Below are positions 1-7,460 of a DNA stretch of 9,835 nucleotides, piece by piece. Under the pieces are notes generated by a model. The model was not told the DNA's origin. It saw nothing but the letters and a program-made list of their open reading frames with translations, and did no database searches. The DNA is from Rhodospirillales bacterium (GTDB taxonomy: Bacteria; Pseudomonadota; Alphaproteobacteria; Acetobacterales; Acetobacteraceae), in contig JANXSA010000056.1 in NCBI GenBank assembly GCA_025352915.1, forward strand, positions 1-9,835, in the 5' to 3' direction. Position 1 is the stretch's first letter. Each line of letters opens with the position of its first letter. Both the position numbers and the translations under genes were made by a program.

Positions 1-54
1 CAGGGACCTCGGGTCCCTGGTGGGGTCGAGGGGCGAAGCCCCCGCCTTGCTTCC
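1..54 (-). repeat. Double-hairpin intergenic repeat, copy A (partial at window edge)
   Basis: Read on the minus strand, this starts with GGAAGCAAGGC and then forms two stem-loops. Stem-loop 1 (30-42) is GGGGC-TTC-GCCCC. Stem-loop 2 (1-19) has a perfect 8-bp stem, CAGGGACC and GGTCCCTG, around the loop CGA. The same order, spacing and loops occur in copies B and C near 8.7 kb with different stem bases. It lies 24 nt downstream of the cysK stop, so it may act at the 3' end of the cysK transcript; no T-run follows. The copy touches the window start and may continue outside, for example into the palindrome arm that follows copies B and C. Confidence 0.75.
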
Positions 55-78
55 TTCGCCCCGGCCCCGATCTCGCCG

Positions 79-1050
<972 letters not shown>

Positions 1051-1144
1051 GGTTTGTCTCCCGATGCCCTGGCGGGCTTTGCACGCTATTATTGCGTGAA
1101 TTCAAAAAATCATACACGCCGTGACGCGGGCGTGCCAGCCCGGC
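1051..1144 (-). promoter_or_regulatory. Probable cysK promoter/operator region
   Basis: This 94-nt gap has an unusually AT-rich core (about 1087-1114) in a GC-rich genome. On the plus strand it holds alternating CACGC and GCGTG half-sites: CACGC 1082-1086, GCGTG 1094-1098, CACGC 1115-1119 and GCGTG 1130-1134. The first pair is an inverted repeat with a 7-nt spacer, TATTATT. On the minus strand possible -10 elements are TATGAT and AATAAT, but neither has a convincing -35. That it is regulatory is inferred from position and symmetry; I cannot name the regulator. Confidence 0.4.
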
Positions 1145-2086
1145 CTATTGGACCGCGCCGTCACCCTTGAGCGGCTTGACCGGGCCGACCATCTTGTTGC
1201 CCTTCAGCATCGCCTCGGTGGCGGTCAGATTGACCACCATGAAGGTCTGGTAGTCGCCGGTGTTGATCATGGTGTTGCCTTCGATGCTGATCTCCTGCGT
1301 CGGCTGGGTCACCCCCTCGGCGCCGATCATGATGGCCGCGCTGCGGTTCTCCGATTTCGGGCCCTTCTGCATGGTGGTGTCGCGCACCACCACGCTGCCG
1401 CCATTGGAGATATCGATGTGGTAGCTGGCGGTGCCGGTATCGCCGTCGCGCAGGTCGCAGCCGATCACCTCGGTGCGGGCGGCGCGAGACTTGATGTGGT
1501 GCGCCTGGCGGGTGTCGGCGAATTTGCTGCGCTCGACCCGCAGCAGCTTGAGCGCGTTGACGTAGATGCCGTGCGCGCAGGGCGAGCAGTAGCCGTTGCG
1601 CAGGAACTCGCTGTCGCGGACGATGATCGTGCTGGCGGGATTGCCGGCGGCGAGGATGCCGTTCTGGTTGTTGATGAACTTCACCCGCTCGACGGTCAGG
1701 TTGGTGCCCTCGGCGCGGATGCCGGCGCCGTTCATCTCGGGCACGCGGGAGCGGGTGAGGGTCAGGTTGCGGATGGTGATGTCGCGCCCGGTGGTGACCA
1801 GCAGGGCTTTGCCCTGGCACGCCTTGTCGGTGAGAATGGCGCTGCCGTCGGGCTTGGCGCCCTCGATGGTCAGGTTGTTGGCGGCGACCACGGCGCAGTC
1901 GAAATACTCGCCGGGGTCGATCACCACGCGGTCGCCGTCCTGGGCGGCGCGGATGGCTTCGGACGGATTTTTGTAGGTCCGTGTCTCGCCGACCTCCAGG
2001 GTGCGTGCGGCGGCGGGGGTGGCGGCGAGTGCCAGCAGGGCCGCCAAAAGAGCCGGCAAAAATGTCAGGCTATGCGGTCTGGTCAT
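1145..2086 (-). CDS. Secreted right-handed parallel beta-helix protein
   Basis: A 313-residue protein with a clear Sec signal peptide (hydrophobic stretch about 8-24, likely cleavage after the AAA at 26-28), so probably periplasmic or exported. From about residue 50 it shows short beta-strand repeats with N or D turns (NLTIEG, DITIRNLTL, NLTVERVKF, TIIVRDSEF, LLRVERSKF), as in NosD-like/pectate-lyase-type beta-helices. A conserved-looking block follows at about 196-258: HHIKSRA, then DLRDGDTGTASYHID, NGG, KGPKSEN and MIGAEG. I recall this as a recurring family block whose function is unknown. Five cysteines remain after cleavage (64, 90, 167, 170, 210), including CSPC, so disulfides are possible. 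The start is ATG 2086, with AAGGGA six bases upstream; the in-frame TTG at 2125 lacks this support. Its substrate cannot be told from the sequence; a glycan role would fit the glycosyltransferase-like genes upstream. Confidence 0.8.
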   Translation of the reverse strand: MTRPHSLTFLPALLAALLALAATPAAARTLEVGETRTYKNPSEAIRAAQDGDRVVIDPGEYFDCAVVAANNLTIEGAKPDGSAILTDKACQGKALLVTTGRDITIRNLTLTRSRVPEMNGAGIRAEGTNLTVERVKFINNQNGILAAGNPASTIIVRDSEFLRNGYCSPCAHGIYVNALKLLRVERSKFADTRQAHHIKSRAARTEVIGCDLRDGDTGTASYHIDISNGGSVVVRDTTMQKGPKSENRSAAIMIGAEGVTQPTQEISIEGNTMINTGDYQTFMVVNLTATEAMLKGNKMVGPVKPLKGDGAVQ

Positions 2087-2164
2087 GATCCGTCCCTTGT
2101 CCGCGGTTCGGCGCAGTCTAGGCAACGCGGCGCCGTCATACCAGCAGCACGGCGCGCGGCGGGA
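2087..2164 (-). promoter_or_regulatory. Leader and possible promoter of the beta-helix gene
   Basis: This 78-nt stretch holds the strong ribosome site AAGGGA (2093-2098). Further upstream are a weak -10-like TAGACT and a TATGAC, neither with a good -35. A promoter here is possible but not clear; read-through from the genes upstream is equally likely. Confidence 0.2.
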
Positions 2165-2245
2165 TCAGCTGCGGCCGACCAGCACCACGCCGGCGACAAT
2201 GAGAGCGATGCTGGCCAGCGCCAGCGCGAGGACAATGCCCTGCAT
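2165..2245 (-). CDS. Candidate 26-residue single-pass membrane peptide
   Basis: A short ORF with ATG at 2245 and TGA at 2167-2165. It encodes 26 residues beginning MQGIVLALAL and ending VVLVGRS. Residues 3-23 are almost entirely hydrophobic with a single serine, enough for one membrane helix, and the C-terminus is GRS. About 23 of 26 codons end in G, C or another base typical of the neighbours' codon use. An in-frame TGA two codons upstream shows it is not the tail of a longer ORF. It sits 43 nt after the HAD-UbiA stop and 78 nt before the beta-helix gene on the same strand. A GAGG lies 12 nt upstream of the ATG, rather far for a ribosome site. No family is recognised; it may be a real small membrane protein or a chance ORF in GC-rich DNA. 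Confidence 0.4.
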   Translation of the reverse strand: MQGIVLALALASIALIVAGVVLVGRS

Positions 2246-2259
2246 TGCCGGTCAGCACC

Positions 2260-2301
2260 TCATACGATCAAGACTGGCCCTCATACGATCAAGACTGGCC
2301 C
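2260..2301. repeat. Exact 21-bp tandem duplication across a stop codon
   Basis: Two identical 21-bp units, 2260-2280 and 2281-2301, stand back to back; each begins TCATACGATC and ends GACTGGCCC. On the minus strand the unit encodes the last codons Gly-Gln-Ser and the TGA of the HAD-UbiA gene. Because 21 is divisible by three, a second TGA in the same frame lies 21 bases after the first. The duplication therefore leaves the protein unchanged and doubles the stop. Confidence 0.95.
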
Positions 2302-3701
2302 AACCCGGTGCGGGCAAGCAGCATCACCGCCAGCACCGCGAGGCCGATGGCCCAGCTCACCCGGTCGCGCAGCGCATACAGGATCGGGTCGTGATCCATG
2401 TAGCCGCGCGCCGTCGACAGCCACATGCGGCAATTCCACAGCAGCACCAGCGGCACGATACCCCATAACAGGCCGGGTGCGGCGAAGCGGCCGCTACCGG
2501 CTTCGCTCTGGACATACAGCGCCAGCACCAGGCTGGCGGCGAAGGAGGCGCAGACGCCGAACAGTTGCAGGATCACCAGGTCGCCCGGGCCATAACCGCG
2601 CCCGGCGACCAGGCCGCTGCTCTCCATCACCTCGGCCACGCGCTTGACCAGGGCCAGGCTGAGGAACAGGAAGCTGGCGAAGGCGAGCAGCCACAGGGAC
2701 AGCGCGTGGCCGCTGGCCTCGCCGCCGCCGAACAGGCGGATGGTGAACAGGAAGGCCAGCGCAAACACATCGACCAGCGGCTGGCGCTTCAGCCAGAGCG
2801 AATAGGCCAGCGAGATGCCGGCATAGGCCGCGACAACCAGGATGATGCCGGTGCTCACCGCCAGCACGAGAGTCATCGCGACCAACAGGGCGGCCAACAC
2901 CACGCCGGCCGCGGCCGGGGCATCGCCGGCGGCAAACGGGCGCAGGCGCTTCTTCGGATGCGCGCGATCAGCAGCGAGGTCGAGCAGGTCGTTGACCAGG
3001 TAGATGCCCGAGGCGGCCAGACTGAAGGTGACAAAGGCGAGCAGCCCGCCGGCCCAGCTCGGCCAACTGGTCAGCGCATGCGCGGTGAAGATCGGCACGA
3101 AAACCAGCAGGTTTTTCACCCATTGATGCGGCCGGATGGCGCGCAGCAGGGTGGGCAACAGCGCCGGCGCGACAGCAAACCGGCGCTCCACCGGTATGGT
3201 GACGAGCCTGGCCACCGCGGCCGCGACATCGACCAGCACTGCCGCCCCGGCCTCGGCCCATACCGGGAGATCGGCGCGAGAGTCGCCGGCATAGGCAAAG
3301 CCGCCGCGGCCAAAGCGCGCGACCAGGGCAGCGGCCTTGGCCGGGCCTTTGAGGTTGTGCTCGGCGGTCGACGCGATGACCTCGTCGAACAAGCCGAGAT
3401 GGGCTGCCACACCGGCGGCTATGGCCTCGTTCGCCGCCGTGGCCAGCACGATGCGCCGACCGGTCGCGCGCTGTTCGCGCAGATAGGCCAACAAGGGTTC
3501 GTTGTACGGCAGAAGCGCCGGATCGAGCGGGGCGAGCGAGGCGACCCGGGCCTTCAGCGCCGCCCGCCCACCCATGACGGCCGCCCCCAGTGCCCCAAAG
3601 CGCAATCCGCCGGCCAGCGCGAGCAACCCCTCGACCAGCGTGTCAGTACGCACCAGCGTGCCATCGAGGTCGACGCAAAGCGGCAAGGCGGCGGACAGCA
3701 T
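2289..3701 (-). CDS. HAD phosphatase-UbiA prenyltransferase fusion (polyprenyl-phosphate phosphoribosyltransferase-like)
   Basis: A 470-residue fusion. Residues 1-170 form a HAD hydrolase: motif I DLDGT (D11, D13), the motif II threonine in LATAA (T88), the motif III lysine in NLKG (K118) and motif IV GDSRAD (D140, D144). Residues 185-470 form a UbiA-type membrane domain with about eight helices. It opens with RPHQWVKNLLVFVP and carries the Mg/diphosphate motif NDLLDLAAD (237-245) followed by HPKKRLRP. The RPxQWVKN opening and HPxKRxRP after NDxxD resemble the mycobacterial decaprenyl-phosphate phosphoribosyltransferase Rv3806c and rhizobial NoeC rather than quinone-synthesis UbiA. Inference: it moves phosphoribose from PRPP to a polyprenyl phosphate, and the HAD part removes the 5-phosphate. 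Start ATG 3701 lies two bases after the upstream gene's TAA, with GGAG overlapping that stop, so translation is probably coupled. Longer in-frame extensions only read the neighbouring gene out of frame. Confidence 0.85.
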   Translation of the reverse strand: MLSAALPLCVDLDGTLVRTDTLVEGLLALAGGLRFGALGAAVMGGRAALKARVASLAPLDPALLPYNEPLLAYLREQRATGRRIVLATAANEAIAAGVAAHLGLFDEVIASTAEHNLKGPAKAAALVARFGRGGFAYAGDSRADLPVWAEAGAAVLVDVAAAVARLVTIPVERRFAVAPALLPTLLRAIRPHQWVKNLLVFVPIFTAHALTSWPSWAGGLLAFVTFSLAASGIYLVNDLLDLAADRAHPKKRLRPFAAGDAPAAAGVVLAALLVAMTLVLAVSTGIILVVAAYAGISLAYSLWLKRQPLVDVFALAFLFTIRLFGGGEASGHALSLWLLAFASFLFLSLALVKRVAEVMESSGLVAGRGYGPGDLVILQLFGVCASFAASLVLALYVQSEAGSGRFAAPGLLWGIVPLVLLWNCRMWLSTARGYMDHDPILYALRDRVSWAIGLAVLAVMLLARTGLGQS

Positions 3702-3703
3702 TT

Positions 3704-5014
3704 TTACTCCGTGCACGGGGCGCGGCAGTCGACACGGACCGCGTCGAATCCGGTGACGAAGACGCGGGTTCGCTCCAGCGTGACGCTGCCGACCAGGAGT
3801 ATGAGCACAACCACGCTCGCCAGATAGGCCCGCGCCGCCAGGCTGGACGGGGCGAGCGCCGGGGCCAGGCCGGCCCCCAGGGCGAAGACCAGGAAATGCG
3901 TGTGGGCGGCGTAGAGATACAGGCTGCCGCGAAACTGGAAGTCGAGATGAAAGACGATATTCAGCACCAGCGTGATGGCCAGGCCGCACGCCAGCCAGCG
4001 CGTGGCGCAGTGGCGAAAGGCGGCAATCGCGCCGGCCAGCCAGAACAGGTGCCACGCGACACTCGCGATCGCGGCGATCGGGCCGAAGCTGGGCCGGCGG
4101 AAAACCCACATCCCGATGCCCTCGGGCAGCCACACGACGGCGAAATCCGGTGAGACCATGGTGTAGCCAACCAGGCGCCACAGAACGTCGACCAGCCCCG
4201 CCCGATCCCCTTTGGTGCGCTGCCAATAAATCTCCTTGGCCACCGCCACCGGGTCGGCGAGGAACTGGCGCAGCACATCGAACCAGACAATGGCGGTCAG
4301 CACCGCGCACAGCACCGCCACGCCAAGGCCGAAGCGGATCATCGGCGCGACGGCACCACGCAGGCCACGATGGCGCCACCAGGCCAGCGCCTCGGCGACC
4401 ATCGGCTGGAGGATATTGGTGGTGGTAATGCCGTAGCTCAGCGCGGCCAGGGCGAAGCGCAGCCGCCGCCCGTGGCGCAGATCGGCCAGCCGCCAGACCG
4501 CCAGCAACCAGACACAGGCAATGCCAAAGGCCGCGGGGCCATAGGCCTCCGGGATCATCGCGGTGAACACCTGATTGCCCGAGACGGCAAACAAAACCGC
4601 CAGCGCCACGGCGATGCCGGCGGCAACCGCGAGGCTGCGCAGGTAGAGAAAGACCACCGCCACCGTCGCGGCACCGAACCCGGCCATCACCAGCCCGGCC
4701 GCAGCCTTCGGTGCCAGCCCGGCGGCCAGCAGCGGCCAGGCCAGCGGACGCAGCAGCCAGGTCAGCGGGTGCTTGACGTTGCCACGTTCATATTCGTCCA
4801 GCGCCAGCAGCGCGACATAGCGCGGCGGGTCGAAGTCGAAGGCGAGGTTGTAGAAATCGGCATACTGCCCCTCGGCCAGCCGCAGCGCCGCGGTGGCATA
4901 GATCGCCAATGCGGCCAGCGCGAGCACGGCGGCCGTGACCAGGTCGCTGCCGGCGAGCGCCGGGAGTGCTGCGGCCTGAGGGGGCGCTGCTGCGAGTCGC
5001 GGCACGGCGAACAT
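3704..5014 (-). CDS. Polytopic GT-C-like glycosyltransferase candidate
   Basis: A 436-residue protein with about ten or more hydrophobic segments. After the first helix a polar loop carries acidic residues (DFYNLAFDFD, about 53-62) and then DEYERGNVKHPL (about 73-84). An acidic pair followed by an H-P motif in the first outer loop is typical of GT-C enzymes such as ArnT and the PMT family, which use polyprenyl-phosphate sugars outside the inner membrane. Family membership is inferred from this layout; I do not recognise the exact family. It overlaps in function and position with the HAD-UbiA gene, which starts two bases after its stop and could make its lipid-linked donor. Start: in-frame ATGs lie at 5038, 5020 and 5014; the ATG at 5014 is preferred because CGGAG lies seven bases upstream. 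If 5038 is used the protein has 444 residues. Confidence 0.6.
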   Translation of the reverse strand: MFAVPRLAAAPPQAAALPALAGSDLVTAAVLALAALAIYATAALRLAEGQYADFYNLAFDFDPPRYVALLALDEYERGNVKHPLTWLLRPLAWPLLAAGLAPKAAAGLVMAGFGAATVAVVFLYLRSLAVAAGIAVALAVLFAVSGNQVFTAMIPEAYGPAAFGIACVWLLAVWRLADLRHGRRLRFALAALSYGITTTNILQPMVAEALAWWRHRGLRGAVAPMIRFGLGVAVLCAVLTAIVWFDVLRQFLADPVAVAKEIYWQRTKGDRAGLVDVLWRLVGYTMVSPDFAVVWLPEGIGMWVFRRPSFGPIAAIASVAWHLFWLAGAIAAFRHCATRWLACGLAITLVLNIVFHLDFQFRGSLYLYAAHTHFLVFALGAGLAPALAPSSLAARAYLASVVVLILLVGSVTLERTRVFVTGFDAVRVDCRAPCTE

Positions 5015-5159
5015 CTCCATGCTCCGGTACGCAGCCATTGCCGCCGCGAACCAGGGCTGTCAACGCCGCAAAGGTGCATGTGGCAATGCAGCATACGCTT
5101 GTCCGCCGCCGCCGCACACGGCATGGTGCGGGATCAACCAAGACACAGGGAGCTTACCC
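5015..5159. promoter_or_regulatory. Divergent promoter region between the GT-C-like gene and the transport operon
   Basis: Both gene sets must start here. For the plus-strand operon a weak candidate is TTGTCC (5099-5104), 17 nt, then CATGGT (5122-5127), followed by AGGGAG (5147-5152) seven bases before the ATG. For the minus strand a perfect TTGACA lies at 5063-5058, but the hexamer 17 nt on (CAATGG) is a poor -10. An inverted repeat, TGCAT-N6-ATGCA (5075-5090), lies between the two and could be an operator. Promoter strength and the regulator cannot be judged from sequence alone. Confidence 0.4.
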
Positions 5160-6020
5160 ATGCTGCTACGTCGCAGTCTTGCGGCCGCCGCGCTCGCGCT
5201 GGCCGCCAGCCTTGCCCCGGCCACGGCCGCGTTGGCGCAATCGGCGCTGCCGCCGCTGCGCACCGGTGTGGACGGCACCTTCGCGCCGCACGCCATGGCC
5301 AAGCTGGGCGGCGGCATCGAGGGTTTCCAGATCGACCTGTTCACCGAAGCCGCGCGCCGCATGAAGCGCGAGATCACCATCGACAGCACCAGCTTTTCCG
5401 GGCTGATCCCCGGGCTGCAAGCCGGCCGTTATGATTTCATCGCCGCCCCCACCACGGTGACGCGCGAGCGCTCGGAAAACATGCTGTTCACCGCCGGCTA
5501 TCTGTGGACCGCCTTCCAGTTCGGCATCAAGAAGGGCGCAGCCCCGATCACCGGCTGGGAAGACCTGAAGGGCCGCGTCGTGGCGGTGAACAAGGGCACA
5601 CCCTACGAGCAGCTGTCCAAGGCCGAGGGCGAAAAGCACGGCTTCACCACCCAGGTCTACGACACCCAGCCGGACGCCATCCAGGCCGTGTTGTCGGGCC
5701 GCGCCTATGCCACGCTGGGCGGCAATACCGTCATCCGCTACGTCGCCAGCCGCAATCCGCAATTCGCCGCCGACCTGGAATTGAGCGCGACGCGCGCCCA
5801 TTGGGCTGCGCCGTTCCGCAAGGACAGCGTGGCGCTGCGCAACCAGATGCAGGACGTGCTGAACTGCATGAAACTGGACGGCACCATCGCCAAGCTGTCG
5901 GAAAAATGGTTCGGCATGGCGCCGGCCGCCGATGCGCTGGAGCGGGTGGTCACCCCGGGCTATGGCGTGCCGGGGATGCCGGGCTATGACCCGACGCCCT
6001 TCACCCTGAAATGCGACTGA
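5160..6020 (+). CDS. Periplasmic amino-acid-type ABC substrate-binding protein
   Basis: A 286-residue extracellular solute-binding protein of family 3 (SBP_bac_3), the receptor of the importer encoded downstream. The signal peptide covers residues 1-26 (MLLRRS, hydrophobic core, ALA-QS cleavage). Lobe 1 has [13 protein letters not shown], then [14 protein letters not shown] and [34 protein letters not shown], the last holding the Thr/Arg site that binds the ligand carboxylate. Near the C-terminus [14 protein letters not shown] is typical of the family. Where family members usually have GRxDAxxxD, this protein has [10 protein letters not shown], so both acidic residues, including the usual binder of the ligand alpha-amine, are missing; the ligand may not be a standard amino acid. 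Cysteines near residues 239 and 285 could form a disulfide. Start ATG 5160 has AGGGAG seven bases upstream; the longer ORF from 5019 lacks a signal peptide at its front. Confidence 0.9.
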   Translation: MLLRRSLAAAALALAASLAPATAALAQSALPPLRTGVDGTFAPHAMAKLGGGIEGFQIDLFTEAARRMKREITIDSTSFSGLIPGLQAGRYDFIAAPTTVTRERSENMLFTAGYLWTAFQFGIKKGAAPITGWEDLKGRVVAVNKGTPYEQLSKAEGEKHGFTTQVYDTQPDAIQAVLSGRAYATLGGNTVIRYVASRNPQFAADLELSATRAHWAAPFRKDSVALRNQMQDVLNCMKLDGTIAKLSEKWFGMAPAADALERVVTPGYGVPGMPGYDPTPFTLKCD

Positions 6021-6024
6021 CACC

Positions 6025-6774
6025 TTGATCGTCGAAGCGCCCCCGATTGTTGAAGCATTGGGTATCCACAAGCATTTCGGCGCCCTTCACGTCTTGAAGG
6101 GCGTCGACCTGCTGGTGGCTGAGCGCGAGCTGGTGTTCGTGATCGGGCCGTCCGGCTCCGGTAAATCCACCCTGTTGCGCTGCCTGAACCGACTGGAACA
6201 GCCGAGCGCCGGCAGCGTGGTGGTGGACGGCATCGATATGCTGGACCGCCGCACCGACATCAACCGGGCGCGCCAGCGCATCGGCATGGTGTTCCAGTCG
6301 TTCAACCTCTATCCGCACATGACCGCGCTGGGCAACGTCACCCTGGCGCTGCGCAAGGTGGTGGGAAAATCGCGCGACGAGGCCGAGGCGCTGGGGCTGG
6401 CGGCACTCGACCGTGTCGGCCTGCGCGATCGGGCGGGGCACACGCCGGGCCAGCTTTCCGGCGGCCAGGCCCAGCGCGTAGCGATTGCGCGCGCGATAGC
6501 GCTGGAACCGCGCGTCATGCTGTTCGACGAACCAACCAGCGCGCTCGACCCCGAGCTGGTCGGCAGCGTGCTGGCGGTGATGCGCGAGCTGCGCGAAAGC
6601 GGCATGACCATGGTGGTGGTGAGCCACGAGATGGGCTTTGCCCGCGCCGCCGCCGACCGCGTGGTGTTCATGGATGACGGGCTGATCGTCGAACAAGGTT
6701 CTCCCGGCGCGATCTTCGAGGCGCCGCAGCACGACCGCACGCGCGCCTTCATCAGTCAAATCCAGCGGCACTGA
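6025..6774 (+). CDS. Polar amino acid ABC transporter ATP-binding protein
   Basis: A 249-residue cytoplasmic ATPase that powers the importer. All nucleotide-binding motifs are intact: Walker [10 protein letters not shown] (41-49), Q-loop [10 protein letters not shown] (Q91), signature LSGGQ (144-148), Walker B VMLFDE (164-169), D-loop SALD (172-175) and H-loop VSHEMGF (H201). The sequence closely resembles the GlnQ/HisP group. The start is TTG at 6025, four bases after the receptor gene's stop. An in-frame TGA at 6007 rules out a longer protein, and no ATG or GTG precedes the conserved N-terminal strand; the only other choice is a second TTG at 6058, which would trim 11 residues. No good ribosome site is visible, so translation probably depends on coupling to the gene before it. 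This rare start codon may keep ATPase levels below receptor levels. Confidence 0.95.
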   Translation: MIVEAPPIVEALGIHKHFGALHVLKGVDLLVAERELVFVIGPSGSGKSTLLRCLNRLEQPSAGSVVVDGIDMLDRRTDINRARQRIGMVFQSFNLYPHMTALGNVTLALRKVVGKSRDEAEALGLAALDRVGLRDRAGHTPGQLSGGQAQRVAIARAIALEPRVMLFDEPTSALDPELVGSVLAVMRELRESGMTMVVVSHEMGFARAAADRVVFMDDGLIVEQGSPGAIFEAPQHDRTRAFISQIQRH

Positions 6775-6780
6775 CCCGGC

Positions 6781-7460
6781 ATGACCGGCTGGGAGCGCTT
6801 CCTCGACACTTTCTTCAACGCCCGTGTGATGGCGAAATACTGGCCGGACATTTTGTACGGCATGGTGGTGACGATCGAGCTCGCGGTGCTGGTGGTGATC
6901 GCGGGGATCACCAGCGGGCTGGTGCTGGCGCTGTTGCGCGCGCTCGGGTTCCGGCCGTTCAACTGGCTGTTGATCTTCGTGGTCGATGTCTTTCGTGCTC
7001 TGCCGCCACTGGTGATCATCGTGCTGATCTATTTCGGCCTGCCCAGCCTGGACATCACGCCGTCGGGTTTCGTCTCCACCTGGCTCGCACTCAGCCTGGT
7101 GCTGATGGCCTTCGCCGAGGAAATCTTCTGGTCCGGCATCACCGCGGTGCCGCGCGGCCAGTGGGAGGCAGGGCGCTCGACCGGCCTGTCTTTTGCCCAA
7201 ACCCTGCTGGGCGTGGTGTTGCCGCAGGCGCTGCGCATGACCATCCCGCCGCTGACCAGCGCACCATCGCCATCACCAAGGGAACGGCACTCGGTTCCGT
7301 CGTTGCGGTGTCTGAGATTCTCGGCCAGGCCTCATCGGCGGTCTCCAACAGCTACAATCCCTCGCCGCTGATGCTGGGGGCGGCGGCCTACCTGGTGCTG
7401 TTCATCCCGGTGGTGGTAGCCGGACGCTGGGTGGAAACCCGGTTCGCGTGGAAGCGCTAG
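6781..7460 (+). pseudogene. ABC transporter permease 1, interrupted by a one-base frameshift
   Basis: An inner-membrane permease of the HisM/HisQ type whose reading frame breaks. From ATG 6781, six bases after the ATPase stop, a normal permease runs to about 7257 and includes the EAA loop (EAGRSTGLSFAQTLLGVVLPQALR), ending IPPLTS. That frame then gives unrelated Arg/Pro-rich sequence to a stop at 7371. The family sequence resumes one frame back at 7260: RTIAITKGTALGSVVAVSEILGQAS, on to WVETRFAWKR and the TAG at 7458-7460. Restoring one base near 7258-7260 (for example AGC-CGC instead of AGCGC) yields a continuous protein of about 226 residues, close to the 220 of permease 2. No other decay is visible and no slippery heptamer sits at the site, so a sequencing or assembly error or a very recent mutation is more likely than programmed recoding. 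Confidence 0.85.

Noticed and set aside
1120..1138. A sigma-54-type promoter upstream of cysK (CTGGCACG on the minus strand)
   Set aside because: The -24 part matches, but the -12 element lacks the required GC at the right spacing.
2087..2125. A TTG start at 2125 for the beta-helix gene
   Set aside because: The ATG at 2086 is followed directly by a proper signal peptide and has AAGGGA at ideal spacing.
1121..2647. A 508-codon plus-strand ORF, and similar long ones at 355-1170, 2565-3827 and 4370-5434
   Set aside because: They lie opposite well-supported genes and have low-complexity Ala/Gly/Arg/Gln/His-rich translations, typical of antisense frames in GC-rich coding DNA.
3702..4379. A 226-residue N-terminal extension of the HAD-UbiA protein
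   Set aside because: It reads the GT-C-like gene in the wrong frame; the HAD domain begins at ATG 3701, next to a ribosome site.
5035..5063. A strong sigma-70 promoter for the minus-strand genes built on the perfect TTGACA
   Set aside because: The hexamer at 17 nt spacing (CAATGG) matches TATAAT at one position only, so the -35 match alone is not convincing; kept only as a weak note.
7250..7265. Programmed ribosomal frameshifting in permease 1
   Set aside because: No slippery heptamer or downstream pseudoknot is visible, and ABC permeases are not known to need one; an indel is simpler.
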